From Robiginitalea myxolifaciens (GTDB taxonomy: Bacteria; Bacteroidota; Bacteroidia; Flavobacteriales; Flavobacteriaceae): a DNA stretch of 64,000 bases. The notes below the pieces were generated by a model. That model had not been told where the DNA came from. It ran no database searches and saw nothing but the letters and a program-made list of their open reading frames with translations. The stretch covers positions 1 to 64,000 of the forward strand of contig NZ_FOYQ01000002.1 of the NCBI RefSeq assembly GCF_900115205.1, given 5' to 3'. Each line of letters opens with the position of its first letter. The first letter of the stretch is position 1. The position numbers were made by a program, and so were the translations under genes. Positions 8,316 through 16,405 of the stretch are shown here, piece by piece.

Positions 8316-9590
8316 ATGTCTGTTATTGAAAAAAAGAGCTCTGCCGAGGCTATGGCTTTGGAGGAGCGTTACGGAGCACACAATTATCACCCACTACCTG
8401 TTGTATTGAGCAGGGGAGAGGGCGTTTATGTCTGGGATGTCGAAGGGCGGAAATACTATGATTTTCTATCGGCATACTCAGCAGTAAACCAGGGCCATTG
8501 CCATCCCCGGATTATTGGGGCGCTCAAGGATCAGGCCAGCAAACTAACCCTAACTTCCCGAGCCTTTTACAACGACAAATTGGGGGAGTACGAAAAGTAC
8601 GTGGCTGAGTATTTTGGCTTTGACAAGGTGTTGCCCATGAATACCGGGGCGGAAGCAGTCGAAACCGCAATCAAGCTCGCCCGAAAATGGGGGTACGAAA
8701 AAAAGGGAATCCCCGCCAACCAGGCGCAAATTGTGGTTTGCCGCAATAATTTCCATGGCAGGACCATTACGATCATTTCTGCATCTAATGACCCGGTGGC
8801 TACGGAAAACTTCGGGCCGTTTACGCCGGGTATTGTATCTATTGCTTACAACGACCTGGACGCACTTCGCGCGGCGATGAACCCGAATGTCGCTGCCTTT
8901 ATGGTAGAACCCATTCAAGGGGAAGCCGGAGTCTTTGTTCCCGACGAAGGCTTTTTGTCCGGCGCCCTGGAAATTTGCCGGGAAAATAACGTATTGCTAA
9001 TCGCCGATGAAGTTCAGACCGGGATTGCCAGGACAGGTCGCCTATTGGCGAGCTGTGGAAACTGCAGCTGCGCGGATAAGAATTGTAGCGGGACCCCGGA
9101 GGTCCGGCCCGACATCCTTATTCTTGGAAAGGCCATTTCTGGAGGCGTTTTTCCGGTTTCCGCCGTACTGGCCGACACCTCTATAATGGAGGTGATTCGT
9201 CCCGGGAATCACGGATCGACTTTTGGGGGGAATCCCCTCGCTTGTGCCGTAGCCATGGCTGCTTTGGAAGTAGTTCGCGACGAGAAACTGGCCGAGAATG
9301 CCGACAAATTAGGACGCTTATTCCGGGAACGGATGGAAGCGATTGCCGAAGAAACTGATTGGGTGCGATTGGTGCGCGGCAAAGGGCTGCTCAACGCGAT
9401 CGTCATCAATGATTCGGAGGATAGCAGTACTGCCTGGGACATTTGTGTTGCATTAAAGGAGAATGGCCTCCTGGCAAAACCCACCCATGGAAATATCATT
9501 CGTTTTGCGCCACCATTGGTAATGACCGAAGAGCAGTTGCTCGACTGCCTGGAGATTATTCGCAAAACGCTGGCAGCATTTAAAAAGTAA
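8316..9590 (+). CDS. rocD: Ornithine aminotransferase
   Basis: A 424-residue class III PLP aminotransferase that converts ornithine and 2-oxoglutarate to glutamate-5-semialdehyde and glutamate. PLP-site features are present: Asp231 in DEVQTG and the Schiff-base Lys272 in LGKAISGG; the N-terminal NYHPLPVV and [13 protein letters not shown] blocks are typical of ornithine aminotransferase. An unusual cysteine cluster (Cys247, 250, 252, 257) interrupts the region before Lys272. It is transcribed alone and ends at a strong terminator. Confidence 0.94.
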   Translation: MSVIEKKSSAEAMALEERYGAHNYHPLPVVLSRGEGVYVWDVEGRKYYDFLSAYSAVNQGHCHPRIIGALKDQASKLTLTSRAFYNDKLGEYEKYVAEYFGFDKVLPMNTGAEAVETAIKLARKWGYEKKGIPANQAQIVVCRNNFHGRTITIISASNDPVATENFGPFTPGIVSIAYNDLDALRAAMNPNVAAFMVEPIQGEAGVFVPDEGFLSGALEICRENNVLLIADEVQTGIARTGRLLASCGNCSCADKNCSGTPEVRPDILILGKAISGGVFPVSAVLADTSIMEVIRPGNHGSTFGGNPLACAVAMAALEVVRDEKLAENADKLGRLFRERMEAIAEETDWVRLVRGKGLLNAIVINDSEDSSTAWDICVALKENGLLAKPTHGNIIRFAPPLVMTEEQLLDCLEIIRKTLAAFKK

Positions 9591-9599
9591 CGGAAATAA

Positions 9600-9630
9600 A
9601 AAAACCCGAAGCAGCGCTTCGGGTTTTTTT
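9600..9630. terminator. Bidirectional terminator between rocD and rplS
   Basis: A perfect 10-bp stem (9603-9612 with 9616-9625), a 3-base loop, T run on the right and A run on the left, so it can serve both convergent genes. Confidence 0.93.
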
Positions 9631-9649
9631 GTAATGCTTTGTGTTGGTC

Positions 9650-10000
9650 TTAGCGACGAACTTCTTTGATACGGGCTTTCTTTCCAGTAAGTCCTCGGAA
9701 ATAGAAGATCCGAGCACGACGAACTTTTCCTCGCTTGTTCACTTCAATTTTCTGAAGCGCCGGCATGTTTACCGGGAAGATACGTTCCACACCTACAGTA
9801 CCACTCATTTTACGGATGGTAAAGGTTTCGGTGGCTCCGGATCCACGTCGTTGGATCACAACGCCCCGGAAGAACTGCGTACGGGTCTTTTCCCCTTCCT
9901 TGATTTCGTAGTAAACGGTAATGGTGTCCCCAGCTGAGAATTCAGGAAAATCCTTGCGGGTAATAAATTCGTTTTCTACAAAGTTTACTAAAGATTCCAT
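9650..10000 (-). CDS. rplS: 50S ribosomal protein L19
   Basis: A 116-residue bL19 with the expected FSAGDTITVYY, RTQFFRGVVIQRRGSG and KVRRARIFYFRGLTGKKARIKE blocks (the last read in segments). It sits at the 30S-50S interface. In many bacteria it follows rpsP-rimM-trmD; here trmD lies just upstream on the same strand, but a separate promoter and a 60-base leader stand between them, so rplS can be expressed alone. Confidence 0.97.
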   Translation of the reverse strand: MESLVNFVENEFITRKDFPEFSAGDTITVYYEIKEGEKTRTQFFRGVVIQRRGSGATETFTIRKMSGTVGVERIFPVNMPALQKIEVNKRGKVRRARIFYFRGLTGKKARIKEVRR

Positions 10001-10068
10001 GTTAATGCTTTAGGATTCTTATCGAAGCAACATTCACGTACCTCGTCAGAGGTTGGTTCGAAATCGTG
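10001..10068 (-). ncRNA. Candidate structured rplS mRNA leader
   Basis: On the minus strand the region between the -7 box and the rplS ATG can form an outer CACG/CGTG stem (10068-10065 with 10038-10035) around an inner CCTC-TGAC-GAGG hairpin (10052-10041). Ribosomal protein leaders that bind their own product are known, and I recall an L19 leader class described for Flavobacteria, but I could not compare with its covariance model. Confidence 0.35.
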
Positions 10069-10070
10069 TG

Positions 10071-10100
10071 CAAAAATAATCGAAAAGCGTCAATTGGCAA
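10071..10100 (-). promoter_or_regulatory. rplS promoter: TATTTTTG with upstream TTG
   Basis: A perfect TAnnTTTG on the minus strand (10078-10071) with TTG triplets starting 15 and 22 bases upstream (10093 and 10100). It gives rplS its own transcript downstream of trmD. Confidence 0.65.
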
Positions 10101-10134
10101 GTGATTCTTCTAAAATTGTGAAGAATCCGGGTAC

Positions 10135-10815
10135 CTATTCGTTCTCAAGCAGATCCGGACGGCGTTCCCGGGTGCGTTCCAGGGCCTTTTCCTCCCGCCA
10201 GGCATCGATACGCGCCTGGTGTCCGCTCGTCAGTACTTCGGGTACTTGCATCCCTTTAAATTCCTGAGGCCTCGTATATATGGGAGGAGCAAGTAAATTG
10301 TCCTGAAAGGTATCGGTGAGGGCAGAAGTTTCATTCCCCAATACTCCGGGTAATAAGCGAACAATCGCATCGCAAAGGACAGCGGCACCCAGCTCCCCTC
10401 CGGAGAGCACGTAATCGCCAATAGAAATCTCCCGGGTTATCCAGTGATCCCGAATGCGCTGGTCTACCCCTTTGTAGTGCCCGCAAAGCAGGAGCAAATT
10501 TCCACTTAGGGAAAGCTCGTTGGCAATGCCCTGGTCCAGGCGTTCTCCGTCCGGGGTCAGATAGATGATTTCGTCGTAGTCGCGTTCTGCTGTCAGGGCT
10601 TCCATACAACGATCGATTGGCTCAGCCATAAGTACCATCCCGGCACCTCCGCCATAAGGGTAGTCATCGACCTGTTTGTATTTGTTGGTTGCGTAATCGC
10701 GCAGGGCATGCAAATGGATTTCCACCAGGCCCTTTTCAATGGCCCGTTTTACTATGGAAGCGCCAAAGGGACTTTCCAGGAGTTCGGGCAAAACCGTAAT
10801 AATATCGATGCGCAT
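10135..10815 (-). CDS. trmD: tRNA (guanine-37-N1)-methyltransferase TrmD
   Basis: A 226-residue SPOUT-class enzyme that makes m1G37 in tRNAs with G36-G37 and prevents +1 frameshifting. The trefoil-knot SAM site is seen in [12 protein letters not shown] and [10 protein letters not shown], and [11 protein letters not shown] is present near the N-terminus. The ATG at 10815 ([13 protein letters not shown]) is chosen over an upstream in-frame codon at 10857 that would run into the preceding gene. It follows the GNAT gene by 5 bases, so it is in that operon rather than in an rpsP-rimM operon. Confidence 0.96.
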   Translation of the reverse strand: MRIDIITVLPELLESPFGASIVKRAIEKGLVEIHLHALRDYATNKYKQVDDYPYGGGAGMVLMAEPIDRCMEALTAERDYDEIIYLTPDGERLDQGIANELSLSGNLLLLCGHYKGVDQRIRDHWITREISIGDYVLSGGELGAAVLCDAIVRLLPGVLGNETSALTDTFQDNLLAPPIYTRPQEFKGMQVPEVLTSGHQARIDAWREEKALERTRERRPDLLENE

Positions 10816-10820
10816 GGGGA

Positions 10821-11270
10821 TTACTTTGCGGAGGCCTTCCAAAAATAGTGAAAACAATGGGTGTCTTTCTCCCAGCCCAGGGATTCGTAAAGTTTTTGGG
10901 CGGGATTTTCAACCCCAGTCTCCAGGGCAAGGCCTTTAGCCCCCTGCTCTCTGCAAAAATCCTGGGCCGCCCGGAGCAGGCTTTGTCCAATGCCTTGCGA
11001 ACGGGCCGTAGCTGCTACAAAAAGATCGTTCAAAATCCAGACACGTTCCAGGCTTACGGTACTGAAGGAGGGGTAGAGCTGCATAAACCCAAGGAGTTTC
11101 CCTTCATCCTCAGCTACAAAAATAATCGAGTCCCGGGCTGCCAGACGCTCCGTTAAAAAAGCGGCGGATTTTTCCGGGTTGGCCTCTTGTTTATAGAAAC
11201 TCCGGTAGCCTTCCAATAACGGAATCAGCGAATCTTTATCGGAGGGAAGGGCTTTTCGAACCAAGGCCAT
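10821..11270 (-). CDS. GNAT family N-acetyltransferase
   Basis: A 149-residue acetyltransferase. The acetyl-CoA loop is [11 protein letters not shown] (motif A) and the last third has [15 protein letters not shown], the usual GNAT C-terminal strand-helix. The substrate is unknown; the family includes small-molecule and peptide acetyltransferases. It lies between a coiled-coil membrane protein gene and trmD, all on the minus strand with gaps of 5-20 bases. Confidence 0.87.
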   Translation of the reverse strand: MALVRKALPSDKDSLIPLLEGYRSFYKQEANPEKSAAFLTERLAARDSIIFVAEDEGKLLGFMQLYPSFSTVSLERVWILNDLFVAATARSQGIGQSLLRAAQDFCREQGAKGLALETGVENPAQKLYESLGWEKDTHCFHYFWKASAK

Positions 11271-11290
11271 GCGTATCGCGCCTTTGTCCG

Positions 11291-11902
11291 TTATTTGGAC
11301 TTGCGGTACTTATTAATTTCGTCCTGGAGTTGGCGGCTAATGCGCTGCTCGCGCTCCAGCGCTCTTCTGCGGTGGTCTTCATACTCCGATTCCAAATCAG
11401 ACAGCTTGGTTTTGGCTTCCTGAGTCAGGATATTGCTCCGGTTAAACCTAAAAATGAAGAACAGGAGTAAAAGTGAAAGTACAATGATTATGGACCAAAG
11501 GATCAGGTTGTACGAAGCTTTGGAGATCAGGGCCCCAAAAAAGTTCATACTGTCCTTTTCCTCCGTAACGGCCTCCAGATTACCCGTAGTTTCGGCCAAC
11601 TGGGCATTGAGATTGTCAATGGTAGATTGCTGGCTGGTTATCGTTCCGCTCAATGCTGCAGCCTCAGTGCGACCAACCTGCAGACTATCGAGCACGTTGC
11701 CGCGGAGTTTGTCTAACCAAATGGCGCGCACAACTTCGTAACGACGGCCTTCGGCATTATAGTTACCGGATTTACTGGTGACATATTCGAATTGACTCTC
11801 GATAGTCCCGGCGTCCAGGGATAATTCGTCGTTCCCGCTTTGAGCGTACATGGAAAAACTACCAGTCAGGAGTACGAGGAGGGTAATAAAAAAGCTTCTC
11901 AT
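11291..11902 (-). CDS. Signal-peptide coiled-coil protein with one membrane helix, trmD operon
   Basis: A 203-residue protein: signal peptide (residues 1-20), a predicted coiled coil with many Leu/Ala/Asn heptads about 75-120, one transmembrane helix (SIIIVLSLLLLFFIFRF, about 136-152), then a second charged coiled coil to the C-terminus. Relatives in flavobacteria are, as I recall, sometimes labelled 'tRNA (guanine-N1)-methyltransferase', which looks like a label copied from the neighbouring trmD: nothing here resembles a methyltransferase. Function unknown; probably an envelope structural or regulatory protein. Confidence 0.78.
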   Translation of the reverse strand: MRSFFITLLVLLTGSFSMYAQSGNDELSLDAGTIESQFEYVTSKSGNYNAEGRRYEVVRAIWLDKLRGNVLDSLQVGRTEAAALSGTITSQQSTIDNLNAQLAETTGNLEAVTEEKDSMNFFGALISKASYNLILWSIIIVLSLLLLFFIFRFNRSNILTQEAKTKLSDLESEYEDHRRRALEREQRISRQLQDEINKYRKSK

Positions 11903-11942
11903 TTCAGTTTGTTCTAAGGTGTAGATAAGATTCTAGGTAGAA

Positions 11943-11950
11943 CAAAATTA
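11943..11950 (-). promoter_or_regulatory. -7 element TAATTTTG for the trmD operon
   Basis: A perfect TAnnTTTG on the minus strand, 40 bases before the ATG at 11902; a TTT at about 19 bases upstream may act as -33. Confidence 0.55.
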
Positions 11951-11998
11951 GTCTATTTCGCGAGAAACGAAAACTTTAATCGCCTGCAATATAAAGTA

Positions 11999-13447
11999 CT
12001 AGTAGTAGGTATAGCGCCGTACCCGGGCAATGTATTTAGAGAGTCGGATAACCTGATGGGCGTAGCCATATTCATTATCGTACCAGATATAGAGTACGGC
12101 ATGCTTCCCTTCATTGGATACTATGGTAGCTTTACTGTCGTAGATAGACGGAGCTGAAGTTCCGATGATATCCGATGATACCAATTCGTTGCTGAGGGAG
12201 TATTTGATCTGCTCAACCAAATCGCCTTCCAGGGCATATTTCTTGAGAATAGTATTGATTCCCTCGGGAGTTGTTTTGGTGCTGAGTTCCAGATTCAGAA
12301 TGGCCAGGGAGCCGTTAGGAACAGGAACCCGGATTGCGTTGGAAGTAAGCTTTCCTTCCAATTCAGGCAATGCTTTGGCTACGGCTTTACCCGCGCCGGT
12401 TTCGGTAACCACCATATTGAGCGCCGCTGCCCGGCCTCTTCTGTATTTTCCGTGCATATTATCGACCAGGTTTTGGTCGTTGGTATAGGCATGGATGGTT
12501 TCCACATGTCCGCGTACAATACCCAGGGAGTCCTCAACTACTTTTAAAATAGGCGTGATTGCATTGGTAGTACAGGAGGCCGCCGAATAGATGTCGGTTT
12601 TTGCCGGATCAAATTCGCTATGGTTTACCCCATGGACGATATTGGGAATGTCCTTGCCCGGTGCCGTTAACAATACCTTGGAAACCCCATTGGCTTTTAG
12701 GTGTTTGCCCAGGGCTTTGGCATCCCGGAAAGCCCCTGTATTATCGATAACCAGGGCGGATTCTATCCCGTATTCGGTGTAGTCTACCGCTGCCGGGTCC
12801 TGAGCGCCGATCATATGTACCGTGGTTCCATTGATAATCAGTGCCTTTTGATCCATATCCACTTCCACAGTCCCGGAAAATTGTCCGTGCACAGAATCGG
12901 TTCTCAATAGGCTGGCACGCTTTTCGAGTACCTCCTGATCAATTTTGCCCCGGGTTACCACTGCGCGAAGTCGCAATTGGTTCCCTTTCCCGGTTTTTGC
13001 CATTAATTCTCGGGCCAAGAGGCGGCCAATCCTTCCAAAACCATAGAGTACAACATCTTTTGGAGCAATCTCGGGATAGCTTTTGGCATCCTTTAATTTA
13101 TCAAGGACAAAAGACTTGGCATTGTGGTAATCCTTGTGGTCTTCGGAGTGGTATTCAAAAGTGAGTTTTCCGATATCCAATTTGGAAGGTGGAAGTTTAA
13201 TATCGTTGATCGCCCGGAGAATCTCTACAGAATCAAAAATAGAAATGGGTTTTTGTACGAACTCGCCAGCGTATTCATGCAGGTTTATGATATCACTAAC
13301 CGTCTTGTCGATGATCTGGTTTTTGAACAGAACCACTTCGATCGCCTTGTCGTACCAGAGGTCGCTGATGATTTTGATGAATTCTGTGGTGGCCTTGCGG
13401 CGGTCGGCCTGAAATGCTAATTCCTTTTCGTAGGAGTCCGGAGTCAT
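11999..13447 (-). CDS. gap: Glyceraldehyde-3-phosphate dehydrogenase, long form
   Basis: A 482-residue GAPDH that interconverts glyceraldehyde-3-phosphate and 1,3-bisphosphoglycerate. The NAD-binding GFGRIGR is at 136-142 and the catalytic Cys292 in ASCTTN. Ordinary GAPDH is about 335 residues and starts at this glycine motif, so this one carries a 130-residue N-terminal extension, mostly helical and charged, with no motif I recognise. Long GAPDHs of this length are known in Bacteroidota and some Gammaproteobacteria. It is monocistronic, with its own promoter at 13470. Confidence 0.92.
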   Translation of the reverse strand: MTPDSYEKELAFQADRRKATTEFIKIISDLWYDKAIEVVLFKNQIIDKTVSDIINLHEYAGEFVQKPISIFDSVEILRAINDIKLPPSKLDIGKLTFEYHSEDHKDYHNAKSFVLDKLKDAKSYPEIAPKDVVLYGFGRIGRLLARELMAKTGKGNQLRLRAVVTRGKIDQEVLEKRASLLRTDSVHGQFSGTVEVDMDQKALIINGTTVHMIGAQDPAAVDYTEYGIESALVIDNTGAFRDAKALGKHLKANGVSKVLLTAPGKDIPNIVHGVNHSEFDPAKTDIYSAASCTTNAITPILKVVEDSLGIVRGHVETIHAYTNDQNLVDNMHGKYRRGRAAALNMVVTETGAGKAVAKALPELEGKLTSNAIRVPVPNGSLAILNLELSTKTTPEGINTILKKYALEGDLVEQIKYSLSNELVSSDIIGTSAPSIYDSKATIVSNEGKHAVLYIWYDNEYGYAHQVIRLSKYIARVRRYTYY

Positions 13448-13469
13448 GATTAGGGTTGTTTTTGCGGGG

Positions 13470-13477
13470 CAAAATTA
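13470..13477 (-). promoter_or_regulatory. -7 element TAATTTTG for gap
   Basis: A perfect TAnnTTTG on the minus strand, 22 bases before the gap ATG. It lies just after the terminator of the upstream protease gene. Confidence 0.6.
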
Positions 13478-13514
13478 TACATTTCAAACGTTTTCGTTGA
13501 TAAAATTCGTATAT

Positions 13515-13548
13515 AAATAAAAACCCGTCACTTTGGACGGGTTTTTTT
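13515..13548 (-). terminator. Terminator after the HtrA protease gene
   Basis: A 9-bp stem (13521-13529 with 13536-13544) with a 6-base loop; on the minus strand it is followed by TTTTTATTTA. It separates the protease gene from gap. Confidence 0.9.
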
Positions 13549-13572
13549 GTCATTTTCTCAATAAAGGATGGG

Positions 13573-14961
13573 CTACTGGAAGATCAATCTTTCTTTTTCG
13601 CCCTCCTTATTCAGTAAGGTAATACTGCTATTCTGGTATCTGTTTATTCGTGAGAATAAGCGTCGGGCATCCTCGATATCGTTGATAGGTTCATCGTCGA
13701 CTGCAAGGATAACTTTTCCATTGAGGTCATAGCGCCGATATACCTCGGGTACCCCAATGATTTTCACACCCCGCTCTACTCCGTAAACTTCACGGTCATT
13801 GGTGGAGAGGTTTTTGACTTTTACGCCCAACCAGGGTAAACTGGCGGTAATGCGCTCCCGGATTTCCACTGGGATTTCGATTTCATCCCCGTCGCGATCC
13901 ACGACGACATTGACCATATCTCCGGGGCGTTTCGTGGTCACATACCCGGTCAGGTCTGCAAATTTGCGGATGCGGATGTCGTCTATCCTACGAATAATAT
14001 CCCCGCGCTGGAGTCCGGCTTCCTCGGCCCCGGAATCTTCCTCGATACCATCGATGTATAGGCCATCGATTTCGTCAAAACCATTTTCCTTGGCGTAGGC
14101 GGTATTGAGTTTTGGTGTTTGAATGCCCAGGATTCCCACCTGAACGTCCCCATATTCTAAAAGATCCTCAACTACTTTGCGGGCGATATTGCTCGGCACC
14201 GCAAAGGCATATCCGATATAAGAACCGGTCTGGGAAGTAATCGCCGTATTGATCCCGACGAGATCTCCATTTGTATTTACCAGGGCGCCACCGCTATTTC
14301 CCGGATTAACCGCGGCATCTGTCTGAATAAAGCTCTGATTTCTACCCAGGTCCCTCGCTTTAGCGCTTACGATACCGGCGGTAACCGTTGAGGTCAGGTT
14401 AAAAGGGTTTCCTACGGCCAGCACCCATTCGCCTATTTTGAGATTGTCCGAATCCCCGAAGGCCAGGTGTGGCAAATCCTCTGCTTCAATCTTCAGCAAG
14501 GCAATATCAGTTATCGGGTCCGTTCCAACGACTACCGCATCGTAGGTTTTATTGTTATTCAAACTCACGCTCAATTCTGTAGCCCGTGCGATAACGTGGT
14601 TATTGGTCACGATATACCCATCTGGTGAGATAATCACCCCGGATCCCGTTCCTACCTGTGGGCGTTGCCGCTGATCGTATCCATAGAAAAATTCACTGCG
14701 GGTACGCGGGGAACGATTCACAGTCACGTTTTTTACGTGAACAACTGCATTGACCGTATTTTCGGCTGCCGCAGTAAAATCTACAGCTTCGGGAGCTGCC
14801 CCGGTTGGGTAGGTGGGCATGCTACTGGTAGTAAATACAGAGAGACCGTCTTCTGATTCGTACACTGCCGGATACTCCGGTTCAAAAAACATTTTGTAGG
14901 CCCCCAAGGTCAGCGCCCCGGCGGCTACTGCAATAATAAAAAGACCTGCAATTCGCTTCAT
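13573..14961 (-). CDS. Do/HtrA family periplasmic serine protease
   Basis: A 462-residue envelope-stress protease and chaperone. An N-terminal hydrophobic anchor or signal (residues 4-22) is followed by a trypsin-like domain with catalytic His122 (TNNHVI), Asp152 (TDIALL) and Ser223 (GNSGGA), then two PDZ domains (about 270-360 and 375-460) that bind exposed C-termini. It acts in the periplasm on misfolded proteins. Monocistronic, with its own promoter and terminator. The DegP, DegQ and MucD names cannot be separated from sequence alone. Confidence 0.94.
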   Translation of the reverse strand: MKRIAGLFIIAVAAGALTLGAYKMFFEPEYPAVYESEDGLSVFTTSSMPTYPTGAAPEAVDFTAAAENTVNAVVHVKNVTVNRSPRTRSEFFYGYDQRQRPQVGTGSGVIISPDGYIVTNNHVIARATELSVSLNNNKTYDAVVVGTDPITDIALLKIEAEDLPHLAFGDSDNLKIGEWVLAVGNPFNLTSTVTAGIVSAKARDLGRNQSFIQTDAAVNPGNSGGALVNTNGDLVGINTAITSQTGSYIGYAFAVPSNIARKVVEDLLEYGDVQVGILGIQTPKLNTAYAKENGFDEIDGLYIDGIEEDSGAEEAGLQRGDIIRRIDDIRIRKFADLTGYVTTKRPGDMVNVVVDRDGDEIEIPVEIRERITASLPWLGVKVKNLSTNDREVYGVERGVKIIGVPEVYRRYDLNGKVILAVDDEPINDIEDARRLFSRINRYQNSSITLLNKEGEKERLIFQ

Positions 14962-14982
14962 AGTGTAAATTTTTGTCTAAAG

Positions 14983-14990
14983 TAAAATTA
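14983..14990 (-). promoter_or_regulatory. Candidate -7 element TAATTTTA for the HtrA protease
   Basis: One mismatch to TAnnTTTG on the minus strand, 21 bases before the ATG at 14961. Confidence 0.4.
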
Positions 14991-15057
14991 TAAACTTGTC
15001 TATTACTCCCGGGCCGTTTAACTACTTTTTAACGGCTACAGCGCCCATTTTTAAGTG

Positions 15058-15065
15058 TATCTTTG
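15058..15065 (+). promoter_or_regulatory. -7 element TATCTTTG for dapF
   Basis: A perfect TAnnTTTG ending 6 bases before the dapF ATG at 15072. No TTG lies at the -33 distance. The mRNA would start at or just before the ATG. Confidence 0.6.
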
Positions 15066-15071
15066 CAACCT

Positions 15072-15869
15072 ATGGACGCCGGAGTATTAACATTCAGCAA
15101 ATATCAGGCCACCGGGAATGATTTTGTATTGGTCGATGACCGTACTGAAACCTTTCCGGTAGACAATAAAGCCTTCATAGCGCGGCTGTGTCACCGGCGT
15201 TTTGGAATAGGTGCAGATGGGCTCATCCTGCTTCGAAATGATACTTCATCCGATTTCCGCATGATTTATTTTAATGCAGACGGCGCAGAAGGCAGTCTTT
15301 GTGGAAACGGCTCGCGTTGCGTGGTCGCGTTTGCAAAGCATCTGGGGATCATCGGGGATTCCTGCAACTTCCAGGCAATCGACGGCATGCATGAGGCAAC
15401 CATTACGGGGGAAGCGGTGCGGCTAAAAATGGGAAATGTCAGTGAAATCCGCGAGAAGGAACAATACAGTTTCCTCGATACAGGTTCGCCACACCATGTA
15501 CAGGAAGTAGAAGACCTCCCCGGGCTCGATGTTCCGGTTGAGGGAAAACGACTTCGCTATAGCCTTTACGGTGAGAAAGGCAGTAATATCAACTTTGTTC
15601 GTGTTACAGAACCCGACCGGGTAAGTGTTCGGACCTATGAGCGCGGGGTCGAAGATGAAACTTTTTCCTGTGGGACGGGGGTAACTGCCGTGGCCCTTGC
15701 GCTTCATCGCAAAGGTCGTTTGGGGGAACAGCGCATAGCTGTAGACACCGCTGGCGGCGAATTGCAGGTGGAATTCAATAATGACCAGCACGGGGGATAC
15801 AGCAATATCTGGCTGTCAGGCCCGGCCAGGAAGGTCTACGAAGGGACCTGGCAATTACGCAACCAGTAA
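15072..15869 (+). CDS. dapF: Diaminopimelate epimerase
   Basis: A 265-residue PLP-independent epimerase that turns LL- into meso-diaminopimelate for lysine and peptidoglycan. The two catalytic cysteines are Cys77 (SLCGNGSRC) and Cys200 (FSCGTGVTA). The ATG at 15072 is chosen over an in-frame TTG at 15063, which overlaps the -7 box. It is followed after 2 bases by a GNAT gene and then mltG, an operon with a cell-wall theme; dapA of the same pathway lies separately at 29999. Confidence 0.96.
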   Translation: MDAGVLTFSKYQATGNDFVLVDDRTETFPVDNKAFIARLCHRRFGIGADGLILLRNDTSSDFRMIYFNADGAEGSLCGNGSRCVVAFAKHLGIIGDSCNFQAIDGMHEATITGEAVRLKMGNVSEIREKEQYSFLDTGSPHHVQEVEDLPGLDVPVEGKRLRYSLYGEKGSNINFVRVTEPDRVSVRTYERGVEDETFSCGTGVTAVALALHRKGRLGEQRIAVDTAGGELQVEFNNDQHGGYSNIWLSGPARKVYEGTWQLRNQ

Positions 15870-15871
15870 TT

Positions 15872-16405
15872 ATGGAATTGTTCCACGGCGATAACGTTTA
15901 CCTGCGGGCCTTAGAGCCAGAAGACCTGTCCTTTCTATATACCCTGGAAAATGACACCGGCATTTGGGAAATAAGCGGCACCTTAAGTCCGTACTCCAAA
16001 AAAGTATTGCGGGACTATTTGGCGACCGCTCACCGGGATATTTTTGAAGTAAAGCAACTGCGGATGGCCATCTGCCTGAAAAATGACTCCTGCATCGGCC
16101 TTATTGATCTGTATGATTTTGATCCCAGGCATCGCAGGGCAGGCATTGGAATTGTTATTGCCGGGGAAGGAAATCGCGACAAGGGTTATGGAAAGGAGGC
16201 TTTGCAAATCCTTTGTAATTATGCCTTCAGTATTCTGGACCTGCATCAGCTTTATGCAGCCGTAGGGGCCAATAATGCGGCGAGTATCCGGGTCTTTGAG
16301 AAACTCGGATTTGTTGAGACGGGTCGTAAAAAAGACTGGAATCGACTGGGTTCAGGGTTCCAGGACGAATTATTTTTTCAAAAATTGCGAGAGCATGTAT
16401 CGTAA
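15872..16405 (+). CDS. RimJ/RimL-type N-acetyltransferase
   Basis: A 177-residue GNAT enzyme. The N-terminus (VYLRALEPEDL) and the acetyl-CoA loop (GEGNRDKGYGKEAL) followed by NAASIRVFEKLGF are typical of the RimJ/RimL group, which acetylates protein N-termini or small amines such as spermidine. The substrate is unknown. It starts 2 bases after dapF and overlaps mltG by 11 bases, so it is translated in the same operon. Confidence 0.87.
   Translation: MELFHGDNVYLRALEPEDLSFLYTLENDTGIWEISGTLSPYSKKVLRDYLATAHRDIFEVKQLRMAICLKNDSCIGLIDLYDFDPRHRRAGIGIVIAGEGNRDKGYGKEALQILCNYAFSILDLHQLYAAVGANNAASIRVFEKLGFVETGRKKDWNRLGSGFQDELFFQKLREHVS

Noticed and set aside
10055-10065. GGTTCGAAATC resembles a tRNA T-loop
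   Set aside because: No acceptor stem, anticodon arm or CCA end can be drawn around it on either strand; it lies in the rplS leader.
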